NCBI RefSeq assembly: GCF_033705735.1
Contig: NZ_CP131130.1
Location: 933,001-997,000, forward strand
Reading direction: 5' to 3'
From: Shinella zoogloeoides
Lineage (GTDB): Bacteria; Pseudomonadota; Alphaproteobacteria; Rhizobiales; Rhizobiaceae
DNA: 64,000 bases
Each line of letters opens with the position of its first letter. Position 1 is the first letter of the stretch. Positions 1 through 9,482 of the stretch are shown here, one piece after another. The notes under the pieces are model-generated. The model saw only the letters and a program-made list of their open reading frames with translations, did no database searches and was not told the DNA's origin. Both the position numbers and the translations under genes were made by a program.

Positions 1-2116
1 CCTGGCCCGCAGCGGCGGGACGTGCGTCTTCTTCCTCTTCGTCGATCTCGTCCTCGATCACGACGTCGTCTTCTTCCGGCTCCGGCTCGAAATGCAGGAG
101 CTGTTCGATCTTGACCGGGTTCTCGACGGGCTCGCCGCGGTCGATCGCGAAGTGCTGCGCGCCGACATGGGCGTCGGCCTCGATGATGATGGCGACGCCG
201 AAGCGGGCCTCATAGTCGATAATCGTGCCGCGCTTGTGGTTGAGCAGGTAGAGCGCGATGTCCGGCGTGGTACGGACGGTGATGTCGTGCGTCGTGTTCT
301 TGAGGAGATATTCCTCGATGCCGCGCAGGACATGCAGCGCGACCGACGACTGCGAGCGGATATGGCCCGTGCCGTTGCAGTGCGGGCAGGTCTGCATGGT
401 CGATTCGAGAACCGAGGCGCGGATGCGCTGGCGCGACATTTCGAGTAGGCCGAAATGCGAGATGCGGCCGACCTGGATGCGCGCGCGGTCGTTCTTGAGA
501 TGGTCCTTCAGACGCTTCTCGACGGCCCGGTTGTTGCGCTTCTCCTCCATGTCGATGAAGTCGATGACGACGAGGCCGGCAAGGTCGCGCAGGCGCAGCT
601 GGCGCGCCACTTCTTCCGCCGCTTCCAGGTTCGTCTGGAGCGCGGTCTCCTCAATGGAGTGCTCGCGCGTCGAGCGGCCGGAGTTGACGTCGATCGAGAC
701 GAGCGCCTCGGTCTGGTTGATGATGATGTAGCCGCCGGACTTCAGCGTCACCTGCGGCTGCAGCATGCGGTCGAGCTGGGCTTCGATGCCCGAGCGCGAG
801 AAGATCGGATGCACGTCGCGGTAGGGCTGGACGACCTTCGCATGGCTCGGCATCAGCATCTTCATGAAGGCTTTCGCCTCGCGGTAGCCTTCCTCGCCGG
901 CAACGACGATCTCGCTGATGTCCTTGTTGTAGAGGTCGCGGATCGAGCGCTTGATGAGCGAGCCTTCCTCATAGACGAGGCAGGGCGCGGTGGAGGCGAG
1001 CGTCAGCGTGCGGACGTTCTCCCACAGGCGCATCAGGTATTCGAAGTCGCGCTTGACCTCGACGCGGGTGCGGTTCGCGCCGGCGGTGCGGAGAATCACG
1101 CCCATGCCCTGCGGAACCTCGAGGTCGCGGGCGATTTCCTTCAGGCGCTTGCGGTCCTGCAGATTGGTGATCTTGCGGGAAATGCCGCCGCCGCGCGCCG
1201 TGTTCGGCATCAGGACGGAGTAGCGGCCGGCGAGCGACAGGTACGTGGTGAGAGCCGCGCCCTTGTTGCCGCGCTCTTCCTTGGCGACCTGCACGAGCAG
1301 GATCTGGCGACGCTTGATGACTTCCTGGATGCGGTACTGCTTGCGCGGCTTGCGCTGCACACGGTCCGGCACCTCTTCCATGGCGTCTTCGGCGCCGACG
1401 GATTCGATGACTTCCTTTTCCTCGCCGTTGTGATCGTCATCATCGTCGTCATCGCGGCGGCGACGGCCGCGCTTGCGCTCGGCCGGCTCGGAGATCTCGT
1501 CGGTATCGACGGCCATGGCCATCGCGCCGCCGGGCGTCTCGTCGTCGCTGCCCTCGCTGGGAGCGGCGGCTTCCTCGGCGGCCGGTGCTTCTTCTTCGGT
1601 CTTCGTCTTGGCCTTGCGGGTGCGGCGGGGCTTCTTCGGCTTTTCGGCCGGCGCTTCCTCGGCGGCAAGATCGGCGGAGGCCTCGGCGACTTCCGGCTCG
1701 GCCGGTGCTTCGGCTACGGTTTCCTCGACGGCCGCGGCGGCCTCAACCTCGACCTCGGCCGGTGCTTCGCTCTCCTCGGAGGCGCGCGTGCCCGTCTCGA
1801 TCGGCTCGATATCGTCGTCGCGGCGATGTTCCTCGGCCTCGGCTTTCAGGAGAGCCTGACGATCGGCGAGGGGGATCTGGTAGTAATCCGGGTGGATTTC
1901 GGCGAAGGCCAGGAAGCCGTGGCGGTTGCCGCCGTAATCGACGAAGGCCGCCTGGAGCGACGGTTCGACGCGCGTGACCTTGGCAAGGTAGATATTGCCG
2001 CGGATCTGCTTCTTGTGTTCGGATTCGAAGTCGAATTCTTCTATGCGGTTCCCGCGTACGACGACAACCCGCGTCTCCTCAGCGTGAGACGCGTCGATAA
2101 GCATTTTCTCTGCCAT
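1..2116 (-). CDS. rne: Ribonuclease E, 5' part (C-terminus beyond window)
   Basis: Endoribonuclease that starts mRNA decay and processes rRNA and tRNA precursors, as the scaffold of the degradosome. The first 705 codons are visible; the gene runs off the window start. I translated the minus strand by hand: it opens MAEKMLIDASHAEETR, has the S1-domain segment IRGNIYLAKVTRVEPSLQAAFVDYG, interrupted after about residue 75 by a roughly 160-residue acidic, Ala/Glu/Pro-rich insertion, then resumes at YRIQEVIKRRQ. Catalytic-domain marks follow: VSIDVNSG and LAGLVVIDFIDM carrying the two metal-binding aspartates, and the zinc-link CPHCNGTG. The end of the visible part is Glu/Asp-rich (linker). The S1 insertion is known from alphaproteobacterial RNase E. 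Start is the ATG at 2116. Divergent from amiC. Confidence 0.95.
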   Translation of the reverse strand, partial: MAEKMLIDASHAEETRVVVVRGNRIEEFDFESEHKKQIRGNIYLAKVTRVEPSLQAAFVDYGGNRHGFLAFAEIHPDYYQIPLADRQALLKAEAEEHRRDDDIEPIETGTRASEESEAPAEVEVEAAAAVEETVAEAPAEPEVAEASADLAAEEAPAEKPKKPRRTRKAKTKTEEEAPAAEEAAAPSEGSDDETPGGAMAMAVDTDEISEPAERKRGRRRRDDDDDDDHNGEEKEVIESVGAEDAMEEVPDRVQRKPRKQYRIQEVIKRRQILLVQVAKEERGNKGAALTTYLSLAGRYSVLMPNTARGGGISRKITNLQDRKRLKEIARDLEVPQGMGVILRTAGANRTRVEVKRDFEYLMRLWENVRTLTLASTAPCLVYEEGSLIKRSIRDLYNKDISEIVVAGEEGYREAKAFMKMLMPSHAKVVQPYRDVHPIFSRSGIEAQLDRMLQPQVTLKSGGYIIINQTEALVSIDVNSGRSTREHSIEETALQTNLEAAEEVARQLRLRDLAGLVVIDFIDMEEKRNNRAVEKRLKDHLKNDRARIQVGRISHFGLLEMSRQRIRASVLESTMQTCPHCNGTGHIRSQSSVALHVLRGIEEYLLKNTTHDITVRTTPDIALYLLNHKRGTIIDYEARFGVAIIIEADAHVGAQHFAIDRGEPVENPVKIEQLLHFEPEPEEDDVVIEDEIDEEEEDARPAAAGQ

Positions 2117-2750
2117 GTAATTTGAGCTCCTCGGCGCAGCCGCAATCCTGGCGGCGAGCCGATCCCTGAAAGGGATGGGCCGGGGGAGGAGAGGGATGCG
2201 CCGGATAAGTAAGTTCCCGTCGGGCCCCGGTGAGGGGTAAGCGGACGGAGGGAGGCCGGAACGCATGCGCCCCGATGCCGGTTACCCTCTGATAAAATCC
2301 GCCGTGACAACATCAACGTCCAACGAGAATGCCAGTGCCATAGACCTGATCGGTCCGATGAAATGCCCTTTGGTAAGGGCGTGCGGTGGAAATCCACCTT
2401 GACTGTTCCGGCCACCGCCGGTTTACGCGATCTAATCGGCCGGGAAAAAGCAGCGCGACGGCGGATGAAGGCCCGGTTCGGCGCCAAGATCCCGAAGGAG
2501 TGGCTGCCTGCTCTAAGCGATTCTATCCCGTCAATTCTTTTTCCCTGATTTTGCTTTTATGGCGGATATGTCACAATGGCAAGGGAAAAGCCAAAAGCGT
2601 CATAATCTTGATCGATTTGCCGTGATCTGTGCGTGAACCCGCCGACGGGTGCGCGCGGCAAGCTTCGGTTAACCATATGGGGGCATCTATAGGCCTTGTC
2701 CAGCGCCGCATCGCGCGGTTTCCACGCGTTTGAACGGACTGCAGGTGGTG
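2117..2750. promoter_or_regulatory. Divergent rne/amiC intergenic region with rne leader hairpins
   Basis: This 634-base gap has no ORF that looks coding. It should hold the promoters of both rne (leftward) and amiC (rightward). On the rne side it has short perfect hairpins: GATCCCT/AGGGAT near 2160-2177, and a consecutive pair at about 2364-2401 (GCCCTT-TGGT-AAGGGC, then GGTGG-AAAT-CCACC). A long structured 5' leader fits the general habit of rne genes of being autoregulated through their 5' UTR, but that link is inference. I could not place a convincing -35/-10 pair for either gene. Confidence 0.4.
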
Positions 2751-3989
2751 ATGCCGAACCTTCCGACAATGAGTTTCTTCCGCCGTGCGGCGGGCGCGCT
2801 TGCCGCTGCCCTCTGCCTTGCGATCCTGTCGCCGGCACTTGCCGCACCGGCCTCCGCCGCGCCGCTGCTCGCCTTCGGCGCCCGCATCGCCGGCGATGAC
2901 GCCCGCACGCGCCTCATCATCGATTTCGACCGCAAGCCGGACTTCAAGGTCCACTATGTCGCCAATCCCTACCGTGTCCTGATCGACCTGCCGGAGACCG
3001 ATTTCGGCATCAAGGCGGACGAGCTGGAGGCGCGCGGCATCTTCTCCGACATCCGCTACGGCACCATGGCAGAGGGCCGCTCCCGCATCGTGCTGACCGC
3101 CTCGCGCCCCGTCGGCGTGGTGCTGGCGGAAGTGCAGGAAGAGCAGGGGGCCGCGAGCTACCGGCTCGTCATCGACACGGCGATCGTCACCGGGGAGGTC
3201 TTCCAGGGCCAGATGGAAAAGCAGAGCTGGCAGCAGGCTTCCGCCCCCGCCGGCGAGCAGCCTTCGGTCATTCTGCCGGGCGGCAAGGCGGATGGTCCCT
3301 TCGTCATCGCGGTCGATGCCGGCCACGGCGGCATCGACAACGGCGCGCGCGGGGCCAACACAAAGACGGAAGAGAAGAACGTCACGCTGGCCTTCGCCCA
3401 TCAGCTTGCCGAGGCGCTGAACAAGCTGCCCGGCACACGCGCCATCCTGACGCGCGACAAGGACGAGTTCCTGTCGCTCTCCCAGCGCGTGCAGCTTGCC
3501 CGCAGCGAGGGCGCGAATCTCCTCATCTCCATCCATGCCGATACGCTGAAGCAGAAGGACATCCGCGGCGCGACGGTCTACACGATCTCCGACAAGGCCT
3601 CCGACAGCCTCGCCGCCAGCCTTGCCGAGCGCGAGAACCTTTCCGACCAGATCGCCGGCATCGCCTTCGTGGACGAGCCGGCCGAGGTGGCCGACATCCT
3701 GCTGGACCTCACCCGCCGCGAGACGCAGGCCTTCTCCATCAATCTCGCCGAGAGCGTCGTCGGCAAGTTCAAGGACGAGGTGCTGCTGATCAACAATCCG
3801 CACCGCCATGCCGGCTTCCGCGTGCTGACGGCGCCGGACGTGCCCTCGATCCTGCTGGAACTCGGCTTCCTGTCGAACAAGGAGGACGAGCAATTGCTGG
3901 TCGATCCGGCCTGGCAGAAGAAGGTGGCGGGTCTTATCGCCAACGCGGTGGAGGAATACCGGGCGACCGTCGTCGCGAACGGCGGTTAA
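2751..3989 (+). CDS. amiC: N-acetylmuramoyl-L-alanine amidase (AmiC type)
   Basis: Periplasmic zinc amidase that cuts the peptide stem from MurNAc during septum splitting. Layout: signal peptide (residues about 8-37, hydrophobic and ending in ALAAPASAA), an AMIN-like domain (about 40-140), a short linker, and an Amidase_3 catalytic domain (about 180-405). The zinc-ligand motifs are visible: VDAGHGGID near 188, the Glu in EEKNVTL near 207, SIHAD near 259, and the catalytic LLELGFLSN near 368. Length 412 residues fits the family. The start is uncertain: ATG 2751 has AGGTGG just upstream, although too close; TTG 2730 and ATG 2769 are alternatives. It is followed by mrcA on the same strand after 284 bases, so the two cell-wall genes may be cotranscribed. 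Confidence 0.9.
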   Translation: MPNLPTMSFFRRAAGALAAALCLAILSPALAAPASAAPLLAFGARIAGDDARTRLIIDFDRKPDFKVHYVANPYRVLIDLPETDFGIKADELEARGIFSDIRYGTMAEGRSRIVLTASRPVGVVLAEVQEEQGAASYRLVIDTAIVTGEVFQGQMEKQSWQQASAPAGEQPSVILPGGKADGPFVIAVDAGHGGIDNGARGANTKTEEKNVTLAFAHQLAEALNKLPGTRAILTRDKDEFLSLSQRVQLARSEGANLLISIHADTLKQKDIRGATVYTISDKASDSLAASLAERENLSDQIAGIAFVDEPAEVADILLDLTRRETQAFSINLAESVVGKFKDEVLLINNPHRHAGFRVLTAPDVPSILLELGFLSNKEDEQLLVDPAWQKKVAGLIANAVEEYRATVVANGG

Positions 3990-4273
3990 GCCTGGCCGGC
4001 GGATAGCCGAGACGCGGGCGGGCAGGCATGCTACTTTCGCCCGCATCGGCCTGTGCCGGAAAAGTGACAGCGGCCGCCATTGTGCGGTGGCGAAGGCCCG
4101 ACGCATGCTGTAAGCCCTATTTTCCTCACATTCCGATCGCTAGACGGGATCGGGAAAAATGGGGACGACTCGTCTTCGACAGGCAAGGCGCGGCACAAGA
4201 GGCCGGGGCGGCTCGGCCGGGCGGCAGGATCGCCCGATGACATTATAAGACATAAGGCATCGGTAACTGGCTC

Positions 4274-6724
4274 ATGATCAGACTGATTGGATATTTCTTC
4301 GGGATTGGCGCCGTGTTCTTTCTCGGCGTGGCGGGGGCGGTCGCCCTCTATCTCGCAAGTGTGGCCAAGGATCTTCCCGATTATGAGGTCTTGAACAATT
4401 ACGCCCCGCCGGTGACGACCCGCGTTCATGCCGGCAACGGCGCGCTGATGGCCGAATATGCCCGCGAGCGCCGCCTCTACCTGCCGATCCAGGCGATCCC
4501 CGACCGCGTGAAGGCCGCCTTCCTCTCGGCGGAAGACAAGAACTTCTACCAGCATCCCGGCGTCGACGTGACCGGCCTCTTCCGCGCGATCGTGGTCAAC
4601 GTGCAGAACATGGGCTCCGGCCGCCGTCCGGTCGGCGCCTCCACCATCACGCAGCAGGTCGCCAAGAACTTCCTCCTGTCCTCCGACCAGACCATGGACC
4701 GCAAGGTCAAGGAAGCGATCCTCTCCTTCCGCATCGAGCAGGCCTATTCCAAGGATCGCATTCTCGAGCTCTACCTCAACGAGATCTTCTTCGGCCTGAA
4801 TTCCTACGGCATCGCCGGCGCGGCGCTCACCTATTTCGACAAGTCCGTCACCGAGCTGACCATCGCCGAGAGCGCCTATCTCGCCTCCCTGCCGAAGGGC
4901 CCGTCGAACTACCATCCCTTCCGCCATCCGGACGCCGCGCTGGAGCGCCGCAACTGGGTGATCGACCGCATGGTCGAGAACGGCTACGTCACGCAGAGCG
5001 ACGGCGCGGAAGCCAAGGCCCAGCCGCTCGGCGTCACGCCGCGCCACCGCGGCACCTATCTCTTCGCCTCCGACTATTTCTCGGAGGAAGTCCGTCGCCA
5101 GATCATCGATCGCTACGGCGACAACGCCCTTTACGAAGGTGGCCTCTCGGTCCGCACCTCGCTCGACCCGCGCATCCAGGTCGCGGCGCGCAAGGCGCTG
5201 CAGCACGGCCTCCTGAGCTATGACGAGCGCCGCGGCTTCCACGGTCCCGTCAAGACCATCGAGGTCGGCGGCGACTGGGGGCCGGCGCTCGCCAAGGTCG
5301 ACGCCTTCTCCGACGTGCCGGAATGGAAGCTCGCGGTCGTCCTCGCCGTCGACGACGGCGGCGCCGATATTGGCCTGCAGCCGAGCAAGGAGGCGTCCGG
5401 CAAGGTCGTCGCCGAGCGCGTGACCGGCCGCATAGAGGCCAAGAACATGAGCTGGGCCTATCGCTCCGCCAAGGGCGACCGCAAGACGGCGAAGTCCCCG
5501 ACAGGGGTCCTCGAGGTCGGCGACGTCGTCTATGTCGAGCCGACCGAGACCGGCAATTCCTACCGCCTGCGCCAGCCGCCGAAGGTTCAGGGCGGCCTCG
5601 TCGCCATGGACCCGCATACCGGCCGCGTGCTCGCCATGGTCGGCGGCTTCTCCTACGGCCAGTCGGAATTCAACCGCGCGACGCAGGCGATGCGCCAGCC
5701 GGGCTCGTCCTTCAAGCCCTTCGTCTACGCCGCCGCGCTCGACAACGGCTATACGCCGGCCTCGGTGATCCTCGACGCGCCCTTCGAGATGGTCTCGGGC
5801 GGCCAGGTCTGGCGCCCGCAGAACTACGGCGGCGGCTCGGCCGGTCCCTCGACGCTGCGCCTCGGCATCGAGCGCTCGCGCAACCTGATGACCGTTCGCC
5901 TCGCCAACGACATGGGCATGAACCTCGTCGCCGAATATGCCGAGCGCTTCGGCATCTACGACAAGATGCTCCCCGTTCTCGCCATGTCGCTCGGCTCGGG
6001 CGAGACGACCGTGATGCGCATGGTCTCGGCCTATGCCGTGCTCGCCAATGGCGGCAAGCAGATCAAGCCTTCGCTGATCGACCGCATCCAGGACCGCTAC
6101 GGCAAGACGATCTTCCGCCACGAGGAGCGCACCTGCGAGAACTGCAACGCCAGCGACTGGGAAAACCAGGCCGAGCCGGAGCTGGTCGACAACCGCGAGC
6201 AGGTGCTCGACCCGATGACCGCCTACCAGATCACCTCCATGATGGAAGGCGTCGTCACGCGCGGCACCGCAGCCGGCAAGATCAAGCTCGACCGCCCGAC
6301 GGCCGGCAAGACCGGCACGACCAACGACGAGAAGGACGCCTGGTTCGTCGGCTATACGCCGGACCTCGTGGCCGGTCTCTATATCGGCTTCGACAGCCCG
6401 GCTCCGCTCGGCCGCGGCGGTACCGGCGGCTCGCTTTCCGCGCCGATCTTCAACGAATTCATGCAGGCTGCCGTCCAGGGCACCCGTCCGACGAAGTTCA
6501 TCGTGCCGGAAGGCATGAAGTTCATCGCCGTCAACCGCAAGACCGGCATGCAGGCCTATGAGGGCGACCCGGACACGATCATGGAAGCCTTCAAGCCCGG
6601 CACCGGCCCGGCCGACGTCTTCTCCGTCATCGGCGGCGACGAATATGCGACGCCCGACGAGATCCTGAAGAGCTCGCCGCAGGCCAACCAGGCGGTGACG
6701 GGCGGCAGCGGCGGCCTGTTCTGA
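4274..6724 (+). CDS. mrcA: Penicillin-binding protein 1A, bifunctional
   Basis: Class A PBP that polymerises glycan strands and cross-links peptides in the periplasm, anchored by one N-terminal membrane segment (residues about 5-28). The GT51 glycosyltransferase domain shows EDKNFYQHPGVD, GASTITQQVAKN and RILELYLNEIFFG (about 80-180). The transpeptidase domain shows the catalytic SxxK in PGSSFKPF, the SxN in ERSRNLMT, and KTGTTNDEKDAW. An OB-like insert (about 315-430) sits between the domains, as in PBP1a. Length 816 is typical. The CENCNASDW segment before the KTG box is a short Cys pair of unknown relevance. A strong hairpin terminator follows the gene. Confidence 0.96.
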   Translation: MIRLIGYFFGIGAVFFLGVAGAVALYLASVAKDLPDYEVLNNYAPPVTTRVHAGNGALMAEYARERRLYLPIQAIPDRVKAAFLSAEDKNFYQHPGVDVTGLFRAIVVNVQNMGSGRRPVGASTITQQVAKNFLLSSDQTMDRKVKEAILSFRIEQAYSKDRILELYLNEIFFGLNSYGIAGAALTYFDKSVTELTIAESAYLASLPKGPSNYHPFRHPDAALERRNWVIDRMVENGYVTQSDGAEAKAQPLGVTPRHRGTYLFASDYFSEEVRRQIIDRYGDNALYEGGLSVRTSLDPRIQVAARKALQHGLLSYDERRGFHGPVKTIEVGGDWGPALAKVDAFSDVPEWKLAVVLAVDDGGADIGLQPSKEASGKVVAERVTGRIEAKNMSWAYRSAKGDRKTAKSPTGVLEVGDVVYVEPTETGNSYRLRQPPKVQGGLVAMDPHTGRVLAMVGGFSYGQSEFNRATQAMRQPGSSFKPFVYAAALDNGYTPASVILDAPFEMVSGGQVWRPQNYGGGSAGPSTLRLGIERSRNLMTVRLANDMGMNLVAEYAERFGIYDKMLPVLAMSLGSGETTVMRMVSAYAVLANGGKQIKPSLIDRIQDRYGKTIFRHEERTCENCNASDWENQAEPELVDNREQVLDPMTAYQITSMMEGVVTRGTAAGKIKLDRPTAGKTGTTNDEKDAWFVGYTPDLVAGLYIGFDSPAPLGRGGTGGSLSAPIFNEFMQAAVQGTRPTKFIVPEGMKFIAVNRKTGMQAYEGDPDTIMEAFKPGTGPADVFSVIGGDEYATPDEILKSSPQANQAVTGGSGGLF

Positions 6725-6742
6725 TCCAGCCGATCCAGTTGC

Positions 6743-6787
6743 GAGGGCGGGCGCGGGGCTTTACATCCGCGCCCGCCCTCTCTATTT
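6743..6787 (+). terminator. Terminator after mrcA
   Basis: Perfect 14-bp stem (6743-6756 with 6767-6780), 10-base loop, then TCTATTT. It lies between mrcA and prfB, so prfB probably has its own promoter or depends on read-through. Confidence 0.7.
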
Positions 6788-6824
6788 CGGGGCCACCGAA
6801 ACCTGAAGCATCGAAGAAACGGAC

Positions 6825-7956
6825 ATGCGCGCGGAAATCGAGAATATTGTCGACGAAATCAAGCAGGCCATAAGCCTGCTGAGGAGGCATCTTTGACTGG
6901 GATCAGGCGGTAAGACGACTGGACTGGTTGAACAACAAGGCAGAGGATCCCAGCCTCTGGAACGATGCCCAGGAAGCCCAGAAGCTGATGCGCGAGCGCC
7001 AGCAGCTTGACGAGGGCATCAACGCCGTGAAGGCCATCGAGCAGCAGCTCCGGGACAATGTCGAGCTGATCGAGCTCGGCGAGGAAGAGGGCGATGCTTC
7101 GATCGTCAAGGACGCCGAGGACGCGCTGAAGGTGCTGAAGACCGAGGCCGCGCGCAAGCAGGTCGAGGCCATGCTTTCGGGCGAGGCGGACGGCAACGAC
7201 ACCTATCTCGAAGTGCATTCGGGCGCCGGCGGCACGGAAAGCCAGGACTGGGCGAACATGCTCCTGCGCATGTACACCCGCTGGGCGGAACGCTCCGGCT
7301 ACAAGGTCGAGCTGCTGGAAATCCACGACGGCGAAGAGGCCGGCATCAAGTCCGCGACCATGCTCGTCAAGGGCCACAATGCCTATGGCTGGCTCAAGAC
7401 CGAATCGGGCGTGCACCGCCTGGTGCGCATCTCGCCCTATGACAGCAATGCGCGGCGCCACACCTCGTTCTCGTCGATCTGGGTCTACCCGGTCGTCGAC
7501 GACACGATCAACATCGAGGTGAACGAAAGCGACTGCCGCATCGACACCTACCGTTCGTCGGGCGCCGGCGGCCAGCACGTCAACACGACCGACTCGGCTG
7601 TGCGCATCACGCATATCCCGACCGGCATCGTGGTGGCCTGCCAGCAGGAACGCTCGCAGCACAAGAACCGCGCCAAGGCGTGGGACATGCTGCGCGCCCG
7701 TCTCTACGAGGCAGAGCTGAAGAAGCGCGAGGACGCCGCCAATGCCGAATCCGCCTCCAAGACGGATATCGGCTGGGGCCACCAGATCCGCTCCTACGTC
7801 CTGCAGCCCTACCAGCTCGTCAAGGACCTCAGGACCGGCGTCGAAAGCTCGGCTCCGTCGGATGTGCTCGACGGCAAGATCGACGAGTTCATGGAAGCCG
7901 CGCTCGCCCACCGCGTCAATGGCGGTGCGGACGCGGTCGTCGACGACCTGAACTGA
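6825..7956 (+). CDS. prfB: Peptide chain release factor 2, made by programmed +1 frameshift
   Basis: RF2 ends translation at UGA and UAA. The gene is in two frames: codons 6825-6893 (23 residues, starting [13 protein letters not shown]), an in-frame TGA at 6894-6896, then the +1 frame from GAC at 6895 to the stop at 7956. The join gives 376 residues. The hydrolysis motif is [15 protein letters not shown]. The stop-recognition tripeptide, normally SPF in enterobacteria, reads SPY here ([16 protein letters not shown]). The N-terminal domain is helical and charged. A start at the later TTG 6928 would wrongly drop the first 34 residues. Annotate as join(6825..6893,6895..7956). Reading: high certainty from the sequence; frameshift efficiency is unknown. 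Confidence 0.96.
6882..6897 (+). promoter_or_regulatory. prfB: prfB programmed +1 frameshift element
   Basis: AGGAGG (internal Shine-Dalgarno, 6882-6887), three bases, then CTTTGAC (6891-6897): the CUU codon slips to UUU over the in-frame UGA. Spacing is identical to the E. coli element. Low RF2 favours slippage, which autoregulates RF2. Confidence 0.95.
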
Positions 7957-7977
7957 TATCTGTCGGACATGACATGG

Positions 7978-8003
7978 AAAACGGGCGCTTCGGCGCCCGT
8001 TTT
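7978..8003. terminator. Bidirectional terminator between prfB and the secreted protein gene
   Basis: Stem ACGGGCGC (7981-7988), loop TTCG, stem GCGCCCGT, flanked by AAA and TTT that extend the pairing. It serves convergent genes; its right edge touches the stop codon of the minus-strand gene at 8003. Confidence 0.8.
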
Positions 8004-8467
8004 CAGTTCGTCGCGCGCTCGACCTTGATCTCGCCGAGATCGTCGATCAGCACGGTCCAGCTTTCGGGCTCGGCGGCCTTGGGATCGGTCTTCAGGTAGA
8101 CGGTGGCGAAGAGGCCGGGCTCGGCGGTGATGCCGGAGGAGTTCTCAGGGCGGATGTCGGTCACGTAAGGCTTCAGCGCCGAGAATTCCTCGAGGACCGT
8201 CGAGGAGGCGATCTTCGGGCCGTCACCGGTCGCCTCGATCTGCTGGAGATGGACCTGCGCCGTGCCGTCCGGCTGGCGCACGGCGGCGAGCTTGTAATAG
8301 CCGCGGCGCATCGCACCCTCCGCGGCATCCTCGGCGGGCTCTTCCCAGAAGCCGGTGCTCACGACGAAGGTGACGGTTTCCGGAACGGGCGTCTCGTCCG
8401 CGGCGAAGGCGGCGGAGCCGGTGAGGAGGAGGAAGGCGAGGGCGCTGGCGAGCCGGTGCCGTCTCAT
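8003..8467 (-). CDS. Secreted protein of unknown function
   Basis: A 154-residue protein with a clear Sec signal peptide: RRHR, a hydrophobic stretch LASALAFLLLTGSAAFA, and a cleavage site near residue 22. The mature part is mixed charged, with no cysteines and no motif I recognise; it contains a beta-like pattern (ETVTFVVSTGFW, QVHLQQIEA, ESWTVLIDDLGEIKVER). It is convergent with prfB and upstream of nothing on its strand before the terminator. The upstream neighbour nadK is on the same strand 31 bases away, so the two are probably cotranscribed. It looks like a conserved envelope protein, but I cannot assign a role. Confidence 0.8.
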   Translation of the reverse strand: MRRHRLASALAFLLLTGSAAFAADETPVPETVTFVVSTGFWEEPAEDAAEGAMRRGYYKLAAVRQPDGTAQVHLQQIEATGDGPKIASSTVLEEFSALKPYVTDIRPENSSGITAEPGLFATVYLKTDPKAAEPESWTVLIDDLGEIKVERATN

Positions 8468-8498
8468 GGCGAACTCCTGTCCTGATGCTGTCGCACCG

Positions 8499-9272
8499 TC
8501 AGTAATCGAATTGTTCGGCGAGAATCCGGTCGGACCAGGAATGATCCGGATCGGAGAGGATGCGCGCGGAAAGGCCGATCGATTCGGCGATGCGCACCGT
8601 CGTCACGGATTTGACCTCGGTATTGTCGGCGACCGCGTTGACCGGGCGCTTTTCCGCCTCCAGTACCTCGATATCCACCGTCACCTTGTTGGGCAGCAGC
8701 GCGCCGCGCCAGCGGCGGGGCCGGAAGGCGCTGACGGGCGTCATGGCAAGGAGCGGCGCTTCCAGCGGCAGGATCGGGCCATGGGCGGAAAGGTTGTAGG
8801 CCGTCGAGCCCGCCGGCGTGGCCAGAAGGAGGCCGTCGCAGATCAACTCCTCCAGCCGCACGCGCCCGTCGATGCTGACGCGCAGCTTGGCTGCCTGGTA
8901 GGACTGGCGGAAGAGATAGACCTCGTTGATGGCGAGCGCCCGGCGCTCCTGGCCGCTCGCATCGCCCGTCGTCATCTCCAGCGGGCGGAAGGCGTTCTCC
9001 ACCGCGCCGTCGATTCGCCCCGCAAGGTCCTTCGTGTCGAAGCGGTTCATCAGGAACCCGACCGAGCCGCGGTTCATGCCGTAGACGGGCTTGCCGGAAT
9101 TCATCGTCGTGTGCAGCGTCTGCAGCATGAAGCCGTCGCCGCCGAGCGCCACGATCACGTCGGCCTCTTCCGGGTCCGTATTGCCGTAGATAGCGATCAG
9201 CTCGTCGCGCGCTTCCTGTGCTTCGGGGGCCTGCGAGGCCACGAAGGAGAAGGAGGTGAAATTACGCGTCAT
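8499..9272 (-). CDS. nadK: NAD kinase
   Basis: Phosphorylates NAD to NADP in the cytosol. The 257-residue protein has the family's GGDG motif (VIVALGGDGFMLQTLH, about residues 40-55), the NRGSVGFLMN segment, the conserved NE (AINEVYLFR), and the ATPAGSTAYNLSAHGPIL signature (about 150-167). It is shorter than the roughly 290 residues of enterobacterial NadK because it lacks an N-terminal extension, as is usual in alphaproteobacteria. Start ATG 9272 gives MTRNFTSFSFVAS, which begins directly with the first beta strand. The next gene downstream is the secreted protein at 8003-8467. Confidence 0.95.
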   Translation of the reverse strand: MTRNFTSFSFVASQAPEAQEARDELIAIYGNTDPEEADVIVALGGDGFMLQTLHTTMNSGKPVYGMNRGSVGFLMNRFDTKDLAGRIDGAVENAFRPLEMTTGDASGQERRALAINEVYLFRQSYQAAKLRVSIDGRVRLEELICDGLLLATPAGSTAYNLSAHGPILPLEAPLLAMTPVSAFRPRRWRGALLPNKVTVDIEVLEAEKRPVNAVADNTEVKSVTTVRIAESIGLSARILSDPDHSWSDRILAEQFDY

Positions 9273-9482
9273 GCCCTGATCCGCATCCTCGCTGCAAAGC
9301 CTCGTCCGGGCGCCGCCCGCTTTTCACGCCACAGTTCCCTGTGCCCGCGCGATCCTCCCGCAGACGCGCCTCGCACGCCTGCCGGAATTGCCCGGGCCGG
9401 CCTTTGTCGCATGCCTTTACGGTATGCGCATCTGAAAAATATGACAGGGATATCGGGTAAGGCTGCCGCCGGCAGGCCGTAC

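Noticed and set aside
2041..2487. A 148-residue ORF upstream of rne on the same strand
   Set aside because: Overlaps the rne start in another frame, is Arg/Ser-rich without motifs, and lies in the structured leader.
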